A stretch of 64,000 bases of DNA from Ornithinimicrobium pratense (GTDB lineage: Bacteria > Actinomycetota > Actinomycetes > Actinomycetales > Dermatophilaceae). Positions 16,578 to 28,802 of this stretch are shown here, piece by piece (position 1 is the stretch's first letter; each line of letters opens with the position of its first letter). The stretch lies in NCBI RefSeq assembly GCF_008843165.1, contig NZ_CP044427.1, forward strand, positions 2,666,001-2,730,000. The letters are read 5' to 3'. Below the pieces are notes generated by a model. That model was not told the origin of the DNA and ran no database searches. It was given only the letters and a program-made list of their open reading frames with translations. Position numbers and translations under genes: made by a program.

Positions 16578-18115
16578 CGCACGAACGCCGCCGCGCTCTG
16601 GGCCAGCTCCAGCATCGGCGCGGGCATGACCCCCAGGGCCAGGGTGACGGCAACCCCGAACAGGATCGCGAAGGAGGTCATCCACGACGGGCTCACCACG
16701 GTGGTGCTGCCGACCCGGTCGCCGGTGTACATCACCACGATGAGCTTGAAGTAGATGTAGGCGGTCACCGCGCTGGCCAGCACGCCGACCACAGCCAGCC
16801 AAGCCCAGCCCTGGCTGACCGCTGCGGAGAAGACCGCGAACTTGCCGGTGAACCCGGAGGTGAGCGGGATGCCCGCCATCGCCATGAGCAGGAAGCTGAA
16901 GGCGGCTGCCAACCAGGGGGATCGCTTGGCCAGGCCCGACCACTGGTCGACGTGGGTGGCCTCGCTGCCCGCGGAGCGCACCAGGAAGACAATGGCGAAG
17001 GCTGGGATGGTCATGAACCCGTAGGTGGCCAGGTAGAAGATCGTGCTGGAGATCCCGACCTCGCTGAGCGCGATCACGCCGGTGAGGATGAACCCGGCGT
17101 GCGCGATCGAGGAGTAGGCCAGGATCCGCTTCACGTCGGTCTGCACGATCGCCAGCAGGGCACCGACCACCATCGACAGGGTCGCCACCACGGCCAGGGC
17201 GGGCTGCCAGTCCAGCGCCGCACCCTCAAGGGCGACGTAGAGGACCCGCAGCATGGCGCCGAAGGCGGCCACCTTGGTCACGGCCGCCATGAACCCGGTC
17301 ACCGGGGTCGGAGCGCCCTGGTAGACGTCCGGGGTCCAGGCGTGGAACGGAACGGCGCCGACCTTGAACAGCAGCCCCACGGTGATGAGCAGCACCCCGG
17401 GGACCAGCAGGGCGTCCATCCCGACGTTGGTGCCGACGGCAGCGGCGATGTCGGCGAACCGCATCGAGCCGGCGAAGCCGTAGAGCAGCACCGCACCGAA
17501 GAGGAAGAACGCTGAGGCGAAGCTGCCCAGCAGGAAGTACTTCAGCGAGGCCTCCTGCGAGAGCAGGCGACGCCGCCGGGCCAGGCCGACCAGGACGTAC
17601 AGCGGCAGGGAGAGGATCTCCAGGGCGATGAACAGCAGCAGCAGGTCGTTGGCCGCGACGAAGAGCATCATGCCCCCGACCGAGAGCAGCGTCAGCGGGA
17701 AGACCTCGGTGGTGGTGGCACCGACCCGCACGGCCAGGGCCTCCTCCTCCGAGCCGGGCACCGAGGCGCCGGACTGGGTGAAGGCGTCCGGCTGCCCCCC
17801 ACCGAGCCGCTCGCCCATGACGAGCAGGCCCACGATGGACAGCACGAGGATCAGCCCCTGCAGGACCAGGGCGGGCCCGTCGAAGGCGACGGTCTCCACG
17901 GCGGTGAGCCCCTGGTTGTCCTGGCCCAACAGCACCAGGGCGACCAGCGCCAGCACCAGGGTGGCCACGGCCAGCGGCAGCTGCACGGGGTAGCGCAGCT
18001 CCGTCCGCACGAAACCCTCGATGAGACAGCCGAGCAGCCCACCGACGAAGACGATGATCAGCGGCATCAGCGCCAGATAGTTGATGTCGGGCGCGACGAA
18101 CATAGAGCCACCCAT
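16574..18115 (-). CDS. nuoN: NADH-quinone oxidoreductase subunit N
   Basis: A 513-residue antiporter-like membrane subunit of complex I, with about 14 helices. The conserved lysine helices are in VGLLFKVGAVPFHAWTPDVYQGAPTPVTGF and DVKRILAYSSIAHAGFILTG. It starts MGGSMFVAPDINYLALMPL; the ATG at 18115 overlaps the nuoM stop by one base (TGATG), with a second ATG four codons on. Loops are rich in Gly/Ser near residues 120-140. It is the last subunit gene of the nuo operon and overlaps the polyprenyl synthase gene. Confidence 0.96.
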   Translation of the reverse strand: MGGSMFVAPDINYLALMPLIIVFVGGLLGCLIEGFVRTELRYPVQLPLAVATLVLALVALVLLGQDNQGLTAVETVAFDGPALVLQGLILVLSIVGLLVMGERLGGGQPDAFTQSGASVPGSEEEALAVRVGATTTEVFPLTLLSVGGMMLFVAANDLLLLFIALEILSLPLYVLVGLARRRRLLSQEASLKYFLLGSFASAFFLFGAVLLYGFAGSMRFADIAAAVGTNVGMDALLVPGVLLITVGLLFKVGAVPFHAWTPDVYQGAPTPVTGFMAAVTKVAAFGAMLRVLYVALEGAALDWQPALAVVATLSMVVGALLAIVQTDVKRILAYSSIAHAGFILTGVIALSEVGISSTIFYLATYGFMTIPAFAIVFLVRSAGSEATHVDQWSGLAKRSPWLAAAFSFLLMAMAGIPLTSGFTGKFAVFSAAVSQGWAWLAVVGVLASAVTAYIYFKLIVVMYTGDRVGSTTVVSPSWMTSFAILFGVAVTLALGVMPAPMLELAQSAAAFVR

Positions 18116-19647
18116 CAGCGGCCACTCCCCTCGGCGTTGGCGGTGTCGACGGCCGGCACGGGGTCATTGACCCCCACCGACTGCAGCGTGTGCTGCACGG
18201 CCGGCTCGAGCACCTCGAGAACCGGCTTGGGGAAGAACCCGAGGATCAGGAAGGCGGCGATGATGGGTGCCACGACCCACTTCTCCCGGCCCGTCATGTC
18301 GGGGACGTCCAGACCCTCGGGCCGTGGACCGGTGGCGACCTTGCGGTACATCACCAGCACATAGACCGCGGCCAGGATCACGCCCAGGGTGGCGATCAGC
18401 CCCAGCCAGGCGTTCCGCTGGAAGGTGCCCACGATGACCAGGAACTCGCTGACGAAGGAGTTCAGGCCCGGTAGCGACAGGGCCGACAGCCCGGAGATCA
18501 GCAGGGCGCCGGTGATGAGCGGGGTCACCCGCTGCCAGCCGCCGAAGTCGCGCAGGTCCCGGCTGCCGCGGCGCACGATGAGCATGCCGGCCACCAGGAA
18601 CAGCCCGGCGGTGGTGAAGCCGTGGTTGACCATGTAGAGCGTGGCTCCGGTGTGGCTGACCGTGGTGAAGGCGAAGATACCCAGCACGATGAAGCCGAAG
18701 TGGCTGATCGAGGTGTAGCTGATCAGGCGCAGGATGTCGGTGGATCCGATAGCCATGAACGCGCCCCAGAACAGCGAGATCAGGGCCAGGGTGATGACCA
18801 CCGGTGTCGCCCACTGGCTGGCCTCGGGGAACAGGCTCAGGCAGAAGCGGATCATGCCGTAGGTGCCGACCTTGTCCAGGACGCCGACCAGCAGCACCGA
18901 GGTCGCCGGACGGGACTGCTCCGCGGCCAGGGGCAGCCAGGTGTGCACAGGCCACATCGGGGCCTTGATCGCGAAGGCGATGAAGAAGCCGAGGAACAGC
19001 CAGCGCCCGGCCTCCACCGACAGGTCCAGCCCGGCCAGGTTGGTCAGCAGGAAGCCGTCCGCGCCGCGCGGCCCGGCCAGATAGACGCCGATCACCGCCA
19101 CGAGCATGATCAGCCCGCCGGCCAGGGAGTAGAGCAGGAAGGTGGTGGCCGCCCGCGCCCGGCGGGACCCGCCGAAGATCCCGATCAGGAAGTAGACCGG
19201 GACGAGCATGACCTCGAAGAAGATGTAGAAGAGGAAGACGTCGATCGCGGCGAAGACGCCGACGATCGTCGAGGTCAGGGCCAGCATCAGCGCGAAGTAC
19301 AGGTGCTGGCGGCGGCCGACGGCCGGGACGTCGTCCCAGGCGGCGACGAGGCAGATCGGCACCAGCACCAGCGCCAACAGGATCATCGTCAGCGAGATGC
19401 CGTCGACGCCCAGGGCGTAGGAGACGCCGAACTGCGGGATCCACGAGTGGACCTCGGTCAGCTGGAACTGCCCGCTCCCTCCGCCGATCTGGTACTGGGT
19501 CAGGGCGGCAATCCCGACGCCCAGGGTCAGCAGCGAGGTGCCGAGCGCCACGGGGCGCACCAGCGTGCTGGCCTTCGGCAGCACCGCCACCACCAGGGCC
19601 CCGACGAGCGGGAGCACCAGCAGGGTGGTCAACCACGGGAAGTTCAT
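18115..19647 (-). CDS. nuoM: NADH-quinone oxidoreductase subunit M
   Basis: A 510-residue proton-pumping membrane subunit. The conserved motifs are FEVMLVPVYFLIGIFGG, AIKAPMWPVHTWLPLAAEQSRPATSVLL and DILRLISYTSISHFGFIVLGI; the Glu and Lys residues of these helices form the proton channel. ATG 19647 shares one base with the nuoL stop (TGATG). A GTG five codons upstream (19662) lies inside nuoL and is less likely. The protein has the usual 14-helix length. Confidence 0.96.
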   Translation of the reverse strand: MNFPWLTTLLVLPLVGALVVAVLPKASTLVRPVALGTSLLTLGVGIAALTQYQIGGGSGQFQLTEVHSWIPQFGVSYALGVDGISLTMILLALVLVPICLVAAWDDVPAVGRRQHLYFALMLALTSTIVGVFAAIDVFLFYIFFEVMLVPVYFLIGIFGGSRRARAATTFLLYSLAGGLIMLVAVIGVYLAGPRGADGFLLTNLAGLDLSVEAGRWLFLGFFIAFAIKAPMWPVHTWLPLAAEQSRPATSVLLVGVLDKVGTYGMIRFCLSLFPEASQWATPVVITLALISLFWGAFMAIGSTDILRLISYTSISHFGFIVLGIFAFTTVSHTGATLYMVNHGFTTAGLFLVAGMLIVRRGSRDLRDFGGWQRVTPLITGALLISGLSALSLPGLNSFVSEFLVIVGTFQRNAWLGLIATLGVILAAVYVLVMYRKVATGPRPEGLDVPDMTGREKWVVAPIIAAFLILGFFPKPVLEVLEPAVQHTLQSVGVNDPVPAVDTANAEGSGR

Positions 19648-21599
19648 CACTGCATCACCCACACTGCACCGAGGATGGCGACGACACCGATCAGCATCGT
19701 CAGGGCATAGGAGCGGACGAACCCGTTCTGGGCGCGCCGCAGGACCGACGACAGGCCGGTCAGGCTGGCGGTCGTGCCGCCGGTGACGGTCCCCTCGACC
19801 AGGGTCTCGTCCGCCTCGGTCAGACCCTTCACCATGGTGGCGGTCGGGCTGACGAAGAGGGCGTCGTTGACGTCGTCCTGGTAGAGGTCGCGGCGGGCCG
19901 CGCGCGTCAAGGCATTCGCCTCGGGAGCCTCGACGGGGACGTCAGCTGCGGCATACGTCCGCCAGGCCAGGAAGACACCGATCGCCATCAGCACGAAGAC
20001 CGAGATCTGGATGGCCAGCAGCGGGATCAGTGGCTCGGCGTGGGCGACGTGGCCGAAGACCGGGTCCAGCCAGTCGGTGAGGATCCCGGTCGGGTAGAGC
20101 GCAGCGCCGAGCACGATCGAGCCGACCGCGAGGACCATCATCGGGATGGTCATCGTCAGCGGCGACTCGTGCGGGTGGGCGTCGTCGTGCCAGCGGGCCT
20201 TGCCGTGGAAGGTCATGAAGAACAGCCGCGACATGTAAAACGCGGTGATCCCGGCGCCGAGCAGGGCGACCAGGCCGAAGACCCAGCCCTGCCAGCCTGG
20301 TGCGGAGAAGGCGGACTCGATGATGTGGTCCTTGGAGTACCAGCCGGCGGTGAACGGGAAGCCGATGATCGCCAGCCAACCCGCAGCGAAGGTGATCCAG
20401 GTGATCTTGACCTCGCGCCTCAGGGCGCCGAAACGGCGCATGTCGACCCGGTCGTTCATGGCGTGCATGACCGAGCCGGCACCCAGGAACATCCCGGCCT
20501 TGAAGAAGCCGTGGGTGATCAGGTGGAAGATCGCGTAGACGTAACCGATCGGGCCCAACCCGACGGCCAGCATCATGTAGCCGATCTGCGACATGGTGGA
20601 GGCGGCCAGGGCTTTCTTGATGTCGTCCTTGGCGCAGCCCACGATCGCGCCGTAGAGCAGGGTGATGGCGCCGACCACCGCGACCACGAGGCGGCCATCG
20701 GGGGTCAGGTCGTAGATCGCCTGGCTGCGCGCGACCAGGTAGACACCGGCGGTGACCATCGTCGCGGCGTGGATCAGGGCCGACACCGGGGTCGGGCCGG
20801 CCATCGCGTCACCCAGCCAGCTCTGCAGCGGGAACTGTGCCGACTTGCCGCAGGCGGCGAGCAGCAGTGCCAGCCCGATGAGGGTCAGCATCATCGCGCT
20901 GGCCCCGTCGGCGTGGGCAAAGACCGTCGCGAACTCCAGTGAGCCGAAGGTGGCCAGCATCAGGCCCATTGCGGTGATGAGGCCGACGTCACCGACGCGG
21001 TTGACGATGAACGCCTTGTTGGCCGCGGCCGCGTAGGCCGGGTTGTGGTTCCAGAAGCCGATGAGCAGGTAGGAGGCCAGACCCACCCCCTCCCAGCCCA
21101 CGAAGAGCAGGACGAAGGAGTCAGCCAGCACCAGGACCAGCATCGCCGCGATGAACAGGTTGAGGTAGGCGAAGAACCTGCGCTTGTCGCGGTCGTGCTC
21201 CATGTAGCCCAGGGAGTACACGTGGATCAGCGACCCGACGAAGGTGATGAGCATGACGAAGGCCAGGGACAGCGGGTCCATCAGCAGGCCGACGTGCAGG
21301 GTGAAGTCGGCGAAGCTCATCCAGTCCCACAGCTGCAGCTGCAGGGCTCGGTCATCTGGGGCCAGGCCGGTGAGCTGGACGATGACCAGCGCGCCGACCA
21401 CGAAGGAGGCCCAGGAGAGCACGGTGGCCAGCATCGGGCCCCAGGTGTCGGTGGCGCGCCCGCCGAGCAGCAGGACCGCCGCTCCCAGGAGGGGCAGCGC
21501 AATCATCAGCCAGCCGTACTGGGCCACGCCGCCGGAGACAGCGTCGTAGGCCATGGGCTGGCTGGCCGCGAGGGTCGCGGCCGTGGTGAACGGAGTCAC
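19647..21599 (-). CDS. nuoL: NADH-quinone oxidoreductase subunit L
   Basis: A 650-residue antiporter-like subunit at the distal end of the membrane arm. LLFVGWEGVGLASYLLIGFW, KSAQFPLQSWLGDAMAGPTP and the HAATMVTAGVYLVAR helix are all intact. The long C-terminal lateral helix region is represented by residues of about 540-650. The GTG at 21599 follows a perfect AGGGAGG at six bases, which decides the start. It lies 12 bases after the nuoK stop. Confidence 0.96.
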   Translation of the reverse strand: MTPFTTAATLAASQPMAYDAVSGGVAQYGWLMIALPLLGAAVLLLGGRATDTWGPMLATVLSWASFVVGALVIVQLTGLAPDDRALQLQLWDWMSFADFTLHVGLLMDPLSLAFVMLITFVGSLIHVYSLGYMEHDRDKRRFFAYLNLFIAAMLVLVLADSFVLLFVGWEGVGLASYLLIGFWNHNPAYAAAANKAFIVNRVGDVGLITAMGLMLATFGSLEFATVFAHADGASAMMLTLIGLALLLAACGKSAQFPLQSWLGDAMAGPTPVSALIHAATMVTAGVYLVARSQAIYDLTPDGRLVVAVVGAITLLYGAIVGCAKDDIKKALAASTMSQIGYMMLAVGLGPIGYVYAIFHLITHGFFKAGMFLGAGSVMHAMNDRVDMRRFGALRREVKITWITFAAGWLAIIGFPFTAGWYSKDHIIESAFSAPGWQGWVFGLVALLGAGITAFYMSRLFFMTFHGKARWHDDAHPHESPLTMTIPMMVLAVGSIVLGAALYPTGILTDWLDPVFGHVAHAEPLIPLLAIQISVFVLMAIGVFLAWRTYAAADVPVEAPEANALTRAARRDLYQDDVNDALFVSPTATMVKGLTEADETLVEGTVTGGTTASLTGLSSVLRRAQNGFVRSYALTMLIGVVAILGAVWVMQ

Positions 21600-21611
21600 T
21601 CGCTGCCTCCC

Positions 21612-21911
21612 TTAGAGCTTCAGCAGGTTGGCGTCATCGACCGAGGCCGAGCGACGCGAACGGAAGATGGACATGATGATCCCCAGGCCGACGACGACCT
21701 CCGCGGCGGCCACGACCATGACAAACAGGGCGTAGACCTGCGCGTCGAGGTTGCCGTGGATGCGGGCGAAGGTGATCAGCGCCAGGTTGCAGGCGTTGAG
21801 CATGAGCTCGATGCCCATGAAGACGATGATCGTGTTGCGGCGGGTCAGCACCGTCAGGGCGCCGATCGCGAACAGGACCACCGAGAGGTAGACGTAGGCC
21901 TCCAGACCCAT
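21612..21911 (-). CDS. nuoK: NADH-quinone oxidoreductase subunit K
   Basis: A 99-residue, three-helix membrane subunit. [18 protein letters not shown] carries the conserved glutamate in helix 2, and the third helix includes [19 protein letters not shown] with the second conserved glutamate. The ATG shares one base with the nuoJ stop (TGATG). Length is exactly that of the family. Confidence 0.97.
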   Translation of the reverse strand: MGLEAYVYLSVVLFAIGALTVLTRRNTIIVFMGIELMLNACNLALITFARIHGNLDAQVYALFVMVVAAAEVVVGLGIIMSIFRSRRSASVDDANLLKL

Positions 21912-22804
21912 CAGCGCTCATCCTCCTGCGTGTCGACCGGCTCTCCGGACGCCTGGTCCGGCCCGTGCCCGACCTCCTGGGAGGCCACGGTCCCGCTCGG
22001 CATGTCGTCGGCGTCCAGGTCGCCGGCCGGCTCGCCCGCCGAGGTGGCCGCCGTCTGCGGCAGCCGGTAGGCACTGGGGTTGCTGACCTGGCCGCGGGCC
22101 ACGATTGCGCGCGGCACGGACTCCTCGACCGGGGTGCCGTCCGGCGCCAGGGCCGGAGTGTCGGCCGCGTTGTGCCGGGCGTAGACACCCGGGTTGGGCT
22201 TGCCGGCCAGCCAACGGCCCGAACGCAACTTGTCCTGCGCGGCCTGGCGCTGGGTCATCTTGGGCACGAGCCGGTCGCCGTGCGCGAGCACCATGGCGCC
22301 CATCACCGCGATGACGAGCAAGGTGCCCAGCGCCTCGAAAGGCAGCACCTGCCGCTCGAAGATCTCGCGCGCCAGCGCGGTCACGCTGCCCTCCGCCTGC
22401 GCCTGCTCCAGGCCGACCGGAGCCTGCCAGCTGACCCGAGACAGCCCGTAGACCGCGAAGCCGAGGAAGACCAGGCCGACGGCGAAGGCCCAGCCGCGGT
22501 GGCCCCGGATGGTCTCGACCATGGAGTCAGAGGCGTCGACGCCGATCATCATCACGACGAAGAGGAAGAGCATCATCACCGCGCCGGAGTAGACGAAGAT
22601 CTGGATGATCCCGACGAACTCGGCGCTCTGGACGATGTAGATGATGCCGAGGGTGACCATGACCAGGGCCATGGACACCGCGGCATGCACCGCCTTGCGG
22701 GCGAACAGCAGCCCCATGCCACCGGCAACCGCCACGGCGGACAAGAGCCAGAAGACGCCGACCTCCATGCCGCTGATCGTCTCCGCCCCTTCGACCGGGG
22801 TCAT
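21911..22804 (-). CDS. nuoJ: NADH-quinone oxidoreductase subunit J
   Basis: A 297-residue membrane subunit with five helices in the first 200 residues, including the characteristic [26 protein letters not shown] segment split here for length: the pi-bulge helix lies near residues 62-85. The C-terminal 95 residues are hydrophilic, Pro/Asp/Glu-rich and likely disordered, a tail seen in actinobacterial NuoJ and absent from E. coli. The ATG overlaps the nuoI stop (ATGA). Confidence 0.95.
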   Translation of the reverse strand: MTPVEGAETISGMEVGVFWLLSAVAVAGGMGLLFARKAVHAAVSMALVMVTLGIIYIVQSAEFVGIIQIFVYSGAVMMLFLFVVMMIGVDASDSMVETIRGHRGWAFAVGLVFLGFAVYGLSRVSWQAPVGLEQAQAEGSVTALAREIFERQVLPFEALGTLLVIAVMGAMVLAHGDRLVPKMTQRQAAQDKLRSGRWLAGKPNPGVYARHNAADTPALAPDGTPVEESVPRAIVARGQVSNPSAYRLPQTAATSAGEPAGDLDADDMPSGTVASQEVGHGPDQASGEPVDTQEDER

Positions 22805-23505
22805 CGGGGGACCTCCTCGTGCTCGGTCGGGATGCTGCTGGCCTCGGCGTCACGCTGGGCGACGTGGTCCTTCTGGCGCTGGGTCGGACCGGTGACCTGG
22901 CCGCGGTAGTAGTCGCGCTCGGTCTTGCCCTCCGCGTACGGGAACGGCGGGGCCAGCATCTCCGAGCCCAACGGCGCCAGCAGCTGGTGCTTCTCATAGA
23001 TCAGCGGCTCGCGCTCGGCGTCGGCCATCTCGTACTCGTTGGTCATCGTCAGCGCCCGCGTCGGGCAGGCCTCGATGCACAGGCCGCAGAAGATGCAGCG
23101 CAGGTAGTTGATCTGGTAGACGCGGCCATAGCGCTCACCGGGGCTGAACCGGGCCTCGTCGGTGTTGTCCGCGCCCTCGACGTAGATCGCGTCGGCGGGG
23201 CAGGCCCAGGCGCACAGCTCGCAGCCCACGCACTTCTCCAGCCCGTCCGGGTGCCGGTTGAGCTGATGCCGGCCGTGGTACCGCTTTTGCGTGGGCCGCA
23301 CCACCTCGGGGTACTCCTGGGTGCGCACCTTGCGGAACATCGTCGCGAAGGTCACCCCGAACCCGGCGACCGGGGCGAAGAGCTGGGACAGGAACCCCGG
23401 CTCGGGCTTGCCCCCGGACGGGTCGGCCTCGCTCCGGGCCGGAGCCTGGGCGGGCTCGCGCCGGCTCGGGTGTCCGGCTGCTGTCGGGTCGGTCTGGTCA
23501 GCCAC
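22801..23505 (-). CDS. nuoI: NADH-quinone oxidoreductase subunit I (two 4Fe-4S clusters)
   Basis: A 234-residue peripheral-arm subunit. The two ferredoxin motifs are [16 protein letters not shown] and [16 protein letters not shown], each with four Cys plus the shared Pro, carrying clusters N6a and N6b toward the quinone site. The N-terminal 45 residues are Pro/Ala-rich and not part of the fold. GTG 23505 follows GGAGG and overlaps the end of nuoH by eight bases. Confidence 0.96.
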   Translation of the reverse strand: MADQTDPTAAGHPSRREPAQAPARSEADPSGGKPEPGFLSQLFAPVAGFGVTFATMFRKVRTQEYPEVVRPTQKRYHGRHQLNRHPDGLEKCVGCELCAWACPADAIYVEGADNTDEARFSPGERYGRVYQINYLRCIFCGLCIEACPTRALTMTNEYEMADAEREPLIYEKHQLLAPLGSEMLAPPFPYAEGKTERDYYRGQVTGPTQRQKDHVAQRDAEASSIPTEHEEVPR

Positions 23506-24916
23506 GGCTGTCCTCCGCAGGGTCGGTGGTGGTCGAGCTGGGAGTTGCGCTCACCGGGGGTGCCTTGTCCAGGGCGGTCGGCCGCTCCACCAGTCGCTGT
23601 CCGGGCAACGGGGGCACGGGGTAGCCGTCGGCGAAGGGGTCGACCTCCTCGGGGACGGCCAGGCGTTCCTCCCGTTCCTCGGCCTTGCGGCGCGAGGCTG
23701 CCTCCCAGAAGAAGATCGCGCCGATCACAACCAAACCGATGCCGACCATGGTGAAGACCAGGACGAACCGGCCCTCGCCGAAGAAACCCTCCTGGGCGCT
23801 GCGGATCAGCATGACCGCGATGACCCAGACCAGCGAGATGGGGATCAGGACCTTCCAGCCCAGCGCCATGAACTGGTCGTAGCGCACGCGCGGCAGCGAG
23901 CCCCGCAGCCAGATGTAGAAGAAGATGAAGCTCCACATCTTCACGGTGAACCACAGCAGGCCCCACCAGCCTTCGTCGAGGAAGGTCCCGTTCAGCGGCC
24001 ACGGTGCGTGCCAGCCGCCCAGGAACAAGGTGGTCGCCAGGGCGGAGACCGTGAACATGTTGATGTACTCACCGAGGAAGAACATGCCGAACTTCATCGA
24101 GGAGTACTCGGTGTGGAAGCCACCACCGAGCTCACCCTCGCCCTCGGCCAGGTCGAAGGGCAACCGGTTGGTCTCCCCCACCATGGTGATGACGTAGACC
24201 ACGAAGCTGACGAACAGCGGCACGACATACCACAGCGGGATCCCGAGCCACCCGGTCTGCTGCTGGGCGGCCACGATCTGGCTGGTCGACATGGACCCGG
24301 AGAAGAGGAAGACCGCCACCAGGGACAGGCCCATCGCGATCTCGTAGGAGATCACCTGGGCCGTCGAGCGCAGCCCACCCAACAACGGGTAGGTCGATCC
24401 CGAGGCCCACCCGGCGAGCACGAAGCCGTAGGCACCGACGCCGGCGACGGCCAGCACCAGGAGCACCGCGACCGGGGTGTCGGTCAGCTGCAGCGGCGTG
24501 GTGTGGCCGAACATCCGCACCTCGCCGCCCAGCGGGATGATCGCGAAGGAGACGAACGCCAGCGTGGCCACCGTCAGCGGTGCCACGAAGAACATCAGCT
24601 TGTCGGCGCCCTTGGGGGTGACGTCCTCCTTGAGGAAGAGCTTGATGCCGTCGGCGGTGGTCTGCAGGATGCCGAGCGGGCCGAGCCGGTTGGGGCCCGG
24701 GCGCTGCTGCATCCGGCCGATGAGGCGGCGCTCGGCCCAGATGACCAGGACGACCGAGATCATCACGTAGACGAACAGGAAGAAGGCCTTGACCAGCGAC
24801 AGCCACATCGGGGTGTCGCTGAAGTCGGCCACCGGCAGGTCGCTCGTGGCGTGCACGCTCAGGCCGGTGGCCAGCATGCCGAGCTCGGGGTAGGCCAAGG
24901 CCAGGCTGGCGCTCAT
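23498..24916 (-). CDS. nuoH: NADH-quinone oxidoreductase subunit H
   Basis: A 472-residue membrane subunit that forms the quinone tunnel. [32 protein letters not shown] and the [22 protein letters not shown] acidic loop are all intact. Eight membrane helices end near residue 410, followed by a 60-residue charged tail usual in actinobacteria. The ATG overlaps the nuoG stop (ATGA). Confidence 0.97.
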   Translation of the reverse strand: MSASLALAYPELGMLATGLSVHATSDLPVADFSDTPMWLSLVKAFFLFVYVMISVVLVIWAERRLIGRMQQRPGPNRLGPLGILQTTADGIKLFLKEDVTPKGADKLMFFVAPLTVATLAFVSFAIIPLGGEVRMFGHTTPLQLTDTPVAVLLVLAVAGVGAYGFVLAGWASGSTYPLLGGLRSTAQVISYEIAMGLSLVAVFLFSGSMSTSQIVAAQQQTGWLGIPLWYVVPLFVSFVVYVITMVGETNRLPFDLAEGEGELGGGFHTEYSSMKFGMFFLGEYINMFTVSALATTLFLGGWHAPWPLNGTFLDEGWWGLLWFTVKMWSFIFFYIWLRGSLPRVRYDQFMALGWKVLIPISLVWVIAVMLIRSAQEGFFGEGRFVLVFTMVGIGLVVIGAIFFWEAASRRKAEEREERLAVPEEVDPFADGYPVPPLPGQRLVERPTALDKAPPVSATPSSTTTDPAEDSRG

Positions 24917-27488
24917 ACCTCACCTCGCGGGGTGTCGGAGTGGTCGGGGCTCGCCTGTGTGCTCGCCGGGGAGATCTGCACGACCGCGCCCGCGTCGACA
25001 CCGAGGGTCGGGCGGACGGCGGAGCCACGCGAGTTGGTGGGGACCCACACGACGCCGTCGTGCATCGGGGTGATGACCACCGGCAGGGTGATCGCGCCGC
25101 GGGCGGTGGAGACGGTCAGCAGGTCGTCGTCGGCCACGCCCAGCAGCCCGGCGGTGCCGGCGGAGATGCGGGCCACCGGCCGCGGCGCGGTGCCAGCGAG
25201 GAACGGCTCGCCGTCCTGCAGCCGACCGGCGTCCAGCAGGTGGTGCCAGGTAGCCAGGACCGCCTCACCCTCTGCCGGGGCGGCGGGGCCGGCCGGCGAG
25301 ACCTGCGGGGACAGGGCGCGAGAGCCGCTGTGCTGCTCCAGGCCGGTGAGCTCACGCTGCACCACACCCAGCGCCTCGGTGCCCAGCCGCACGCCCATGG
25401 CGTCGGCGAGCCGGTGCAGGACGACGTGGTCGGAGACCGCCGTGGAGTCGATGGCCTGCTCAAAGGGCCGCAGGCGACCCTCCCAGGTGGCGTAGGAGCC
25501 GGCCTTCTCCTGCTGCGGGGCGACCGGCAGGATCACGTCGGCGAACTCGTGCACCTCGCTCTCTCGGACCTCCAGGGAGACGACGAAGGCGCGGGTCAGG
25601 GCCCGGCGGGCCAGCTGCGGGTCGGGCAGGTCGTCGATCTCGACGCCCCCGACGACCAGCGCGGCGAGCTCGCCGTCCGCGGCGGCTCGCAGGATCGCGG
25701 TGGTGTCCCGGCCACTGCCGACCGGCAGGTCGGACGCGTCCAGACCCCAGCGGCCGGCGACAGCGGCCCGACCGGTGTCGTCGGTCACCAGGCGGCCGCC
25801 GGGCAGCAGCCCCGGCAGCGCACCGACCTCGACCGCGCCGCGTTCCCCGGCGCGACGGGGCACCCAGGCCACGGCGGCTCCGGTCTGCCGGGCGAGCGCG
25901 GCGGCCGCGGACAGCGCACCGGGCACCCCTGCCAGGCGCTCGCCGACCAGGATCACCGAGGTGTCGGTCAGGGAGTCGGACGCTGCGTGGTAGTCGTCCG
26001 TGTCCACCGGCTCGGTGGTGCCGTCGACCGGGCGGGCCGCCCCGCTGGCCCGGTGCTCGGCCAGCGCCTGCAGCACCTCGGCCTCGGTGCCCGGCGCGGA
26101 CGCGAGCAGCGTGCCGCCGAGCTTGCGCAGGCCAGAGGTGGCGAACGGGGCGACCGAGTAGACCTTCAGCCCCTTCTTACGCATCGCCTTGCGCAGGCGC
26201 AGGAAGACGATCGGGCTCTCCTCCTGGGGCTCGAGCCCGACGAGCAGGACCGAACCGGCCTGCTCCACAGAGGTGTAGGTGACGTCGTGCACGCCCGCGA
26301 CGTGGGCGGCGAGGAAGTCGGCCTCCTCCGCGCTGTGCGGGCGGGCCCGCGCATCGACGTCGTTGGTGCCCAGGGCGACCCGGGCGAACTTGGCGTAGGC
26401 GTAGGCGTCCTCGACGCTGACGCGGCCACCGGGGAGCACACCCACCCGGCCCTGAGCCTGCGCCAGGCCCCGCGCGGCGGCGCGGTAGGCCTCACCCCAG
26501 GAGGTGACGGCATACTGCCCGTCCGCCCCCCGCACGACCGGGTCGCGCAGGCGGTCCGGCAGGGCCGCGTAGGCGAAGGCCCACCGGCCCTTGTCGCAGT
26601 TCCACTCCTCGTTGACCTGGGGATCGTCCAGCGCCATCCGCCGCAGCACGACGCCGCGACGGTGGTCGGTTCGGATCGCGCAGCCGGAGGCGCAGTGCTC
26701 GCACACGCTCTGGGTGGAGATCAGGTCAAAGGGCCGGGACCGGAAGCGGTAGGCCGCCCCGGTCAGCGCCCCGACCGGGCAGATCTGGACGGTGTTGCCG
26801 GAGAAGTAGGACTCGAACGGCTTCTCCTCATAGATGGCCACCTGCTGCAGGGCACCCCGCTCGGCGAGCGCGATGAACGGGTCACCGGCGATCTCGTCGG
26901 AGAACCGGGTGCACCTGGCGCACAGCACGCAGCGCTCCCGGTCCAGCAGCACCTGGGAGGAGATGTTGACCGGCTTGGGGAAGGTGCGCTTGACGTCGGT
27001 GAACCGGGAGGTGGGCCGCCCGTCGGACATGGCCTGGTTCTGCAGCGGGCACTCTCCGCCCTTGTCGCAGACCGGGCAATCGAGCGGGTGGTTGATCAGC
27101 AGCAGCTCCATGACACCGGTCTGCGCCTTGTCGGCGACCGGGGAGGTGTGCTGGGTTTTGACGACCATGCCGGGGCTGACCGTCATGGTGCAGGAGGCCT
27201 GCGGCTTGGGCATCGGCTTGACGTTGCCCTCGCGGTCCGGCATCGCCACGTCGACCAGGCACTGACGGCAGGCGCCGACCGGGTCCAGCAGCGGGTGGTC
27301 GCAGAACCGGGGGATGTGGATGCCGACCTGCTCGGCGGCCCGGATCACCAGGGTGCCCTCGGGCACCTGGACCGGGATGTTGTCGATGGTCAGCTCGATC
27401 AGCTTGACCTCGGGCTCGGGGGCCGGGATGCGCGCGTCGCCGCCGTCGGTGACGGAGTTGCCGCCAGCGGCCGGCGAGGTGTTGACGG

Positions 27489-27492
<4 letters not shown>
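24913..27492 (-). CDS. nuoG: NADH-quinone oxidoreductase subunit G
   Basis: An 859-residue iron-sulphur subunit. In order: the [2Fe-2S] domain ([16 protein letters not shown], about residues 62-80), His/Cys cluster region with [15 protein letters not shown], a 2x[4Fe-4S] region with [14 protein letters not shown], then [13 protein letters not shown], the N7-type motif, followed by a molybdopterin-oxidoreductase-like domain that has no cofactor role. The C-terminal part is a molydopterin-dinucleotide-binding-like fold (near 780-850). The ATG overlaps the nuoF stop. A 934-codon open frame on the opposite strand is a GC-driven shadow. Confidence 0.96.

Positions 27493-28798
<1,306 letters not shown>

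Positions 28799-28802
<4 letters not shown>

Noticed and set aside
13478..20942. Several long plus-strand open frames opposite usp, devR, the polyprenyl synthase and nuoL-N
   Set aside because: They mirror third-position GC bias of the genes beneath, have no promoter or family motif, and would overlap essential genes end to end.
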